Assembly (NCBI GenBank): GCA_946626265.1 | Contig: CAMOUE010000133.1 | Coordinates: forward strand, 1-6,291 | Source: an uncultured Eggerthellaceae bacterium | Lineage (GTDB): Bacteria > Actinomycetota > Coriobacteriia > Coriobacteriales > Eggerthellaceae | DNA length: 6,291 nucleotides | Direction of reading: 5' to 3' | Shown: positions 5,731 through 6,291 of the stretch, one piece after another | Layout of the letters: every line of letters begins with the position of its first letter | How positions within the stretch are numbered: the stretch's first letter is position 1 | The notes under the pieces: model-generated | What the model was told of the DNA's origin: nothing | What the model saw: only the letters and a program-made list of their open reading frames with translations | Databases searched by the model: none | Program-made: the position numbers and the translations under genes

Positions 5731-6291
5731 CTACACGAAAATGCGCGGCAGGCTCTTGCCGAACCCGACGGCGATCTCGTAGGGGACCGTCCTCATGCGC
5801 TCGGCCATGTCCTCGATGGTGACCTCGGCGATTCCCTGGCTTCCCACGATGACGACCTCGTCGCCGACTTGCGGGTCGATGCGCTCGCGCGTGCCGTAGC
5901 TGCGCATGTCGACCTCGAACATGCACTGGTCCATGCAAATGTTGCCCACCTGGCGGTAGTACCTGCCGCCCATGATGAAGTCGACGTTTCCCGACAGTCC
6001 GCGGCATAGGCCGTCGGCGTAGCCGATGGGAACCGTGCAGATCTTCACCGAGCCGGGGCTGCGGTAGCTCAACCCGAACGAGACGCCTTCGCTCATGGGG
6101 ACGAGACGCGCGTCGACGATGCGCGCGTGGACGCTCATGGCCGGCCGCAAATCGACCTGGCCGCGCGTCTCGGCGCAGGGGTGGATGCCGTAGAGCGCCA
6201 GCCCGGCGCGCACCATGTCGCCGTGAACGGCCGGATAACGGAAGATCGCCGCCGAGTTCGCGGAATGGACGATGCCCGGGTCTATGCCCAT
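5731..6291 (-). CDS. alr: Alanine racemase, C-terminal part (cut by window edge)
   Basis: The last 186 residues of a fold-type III PLP alanine racemase, which makes D-alanine for peptidoglycan. The N-terminal half, including the PLP lysine, lies beyond the window. Visible residues include HSANSAA (visible 9-15), VRAGLALYGIHP (27-38) from the end of the barrel, then the C-terminal beta domain with SFGLSYR (71-77), GYADG (90-94) whose tyrosine (visible 91) is the second catalytic base, and NICMDQCM (117-124) containing the conserved C-M-D segment that contacts substrate. The stop is TAG at 5731. The ATG at the very edge (6291) is internal, since the family is about 370-390 residues. It is the most upstream gene seen of the alr-udg-folC group. 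Confidence 0.94.
   Translation of the reverse strand: MGIDPGIVHSANSAAIFRYPAVHGDMVRAGLALYGIHPCAETRGQVDLRPAMSVHARIVDARLVPMSEGVSFGLSYRSPGSVKICTVPIGYADGLCRGLSGNVDFIMGGRYYRQVGNICMDQCMFEVDMRSYGTRERIDPQVGDEVVIVGSQGIAEVTIEDMAERMRTVPYEIAVGFGKSLPRIFV

Overview
The window is high-GC bacterial DNA with strong Shine-Dalgarno sites (AGGAGG-like) and ordinary chromosomal housekeeping genes. The protein sequences look like those of a high-GC Gram-positive, most plausibly an Actinomycetota of the class Coriobacteriia (Eggerthellaceae type). That placement is an impression from residue and codon style, not the result of a search. No phage, insertion sequence, CRISPR array, tRNA or rRNA was seen.

Layout. On the plus strand, a 287-base non-coding leader with a clear hairpin is followed by hpf (long-form ribosome hibernation factor, 288-872) and a short acyl carrier protein gene (897-1115). 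The pair ends at a strong intrinsic terminator (1178-1217). On the minus strand, reading right to left, come the 3' end of an alanine racemase gene (alr, cut by the window edge), a family 4 Fe-S uracil-DNA glycosylase, folC, a 165-base gap holding a 24-base tandem repeat, and a 760-residue fusion protein. The fusion has a MobA/MocA-like nucleotidyltransferase-fold N-terminal half and a complete SufS-type cysteine desulfurase C-terminal half. The two gene groups converge on 1116-1367.

How they fit together. The minus-strand genes alr, udg and folC are packed tightly (13 and 3 bases apart) and are very probably one operon. UDG removes uracil from DNA, while folC makes the polyglutamylated folates that thymidylate synthesis needs, so these two share a thymine/uracil logic. 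The fusion gene follows after the repeat-bearing gap. It has its own excellent ribosome site and may be read through from folC or expressed separately. The plus-strand pair joins a stationary-phase ribosome factor with a fatty-acid carrier.

The most interesting item is the fusion protein. Its desulfurase half keeps the PLP lysine and the catalytic cysteine, while its nucleotidyltransferase half has lost the usual glycine-rich loop. A role joining molybdenum-cofactor nucleotide chemistry to sulfur transfer is a reasonable but untested idea. The 24-base tandem repeat just upstream of it is the second item worth checking.
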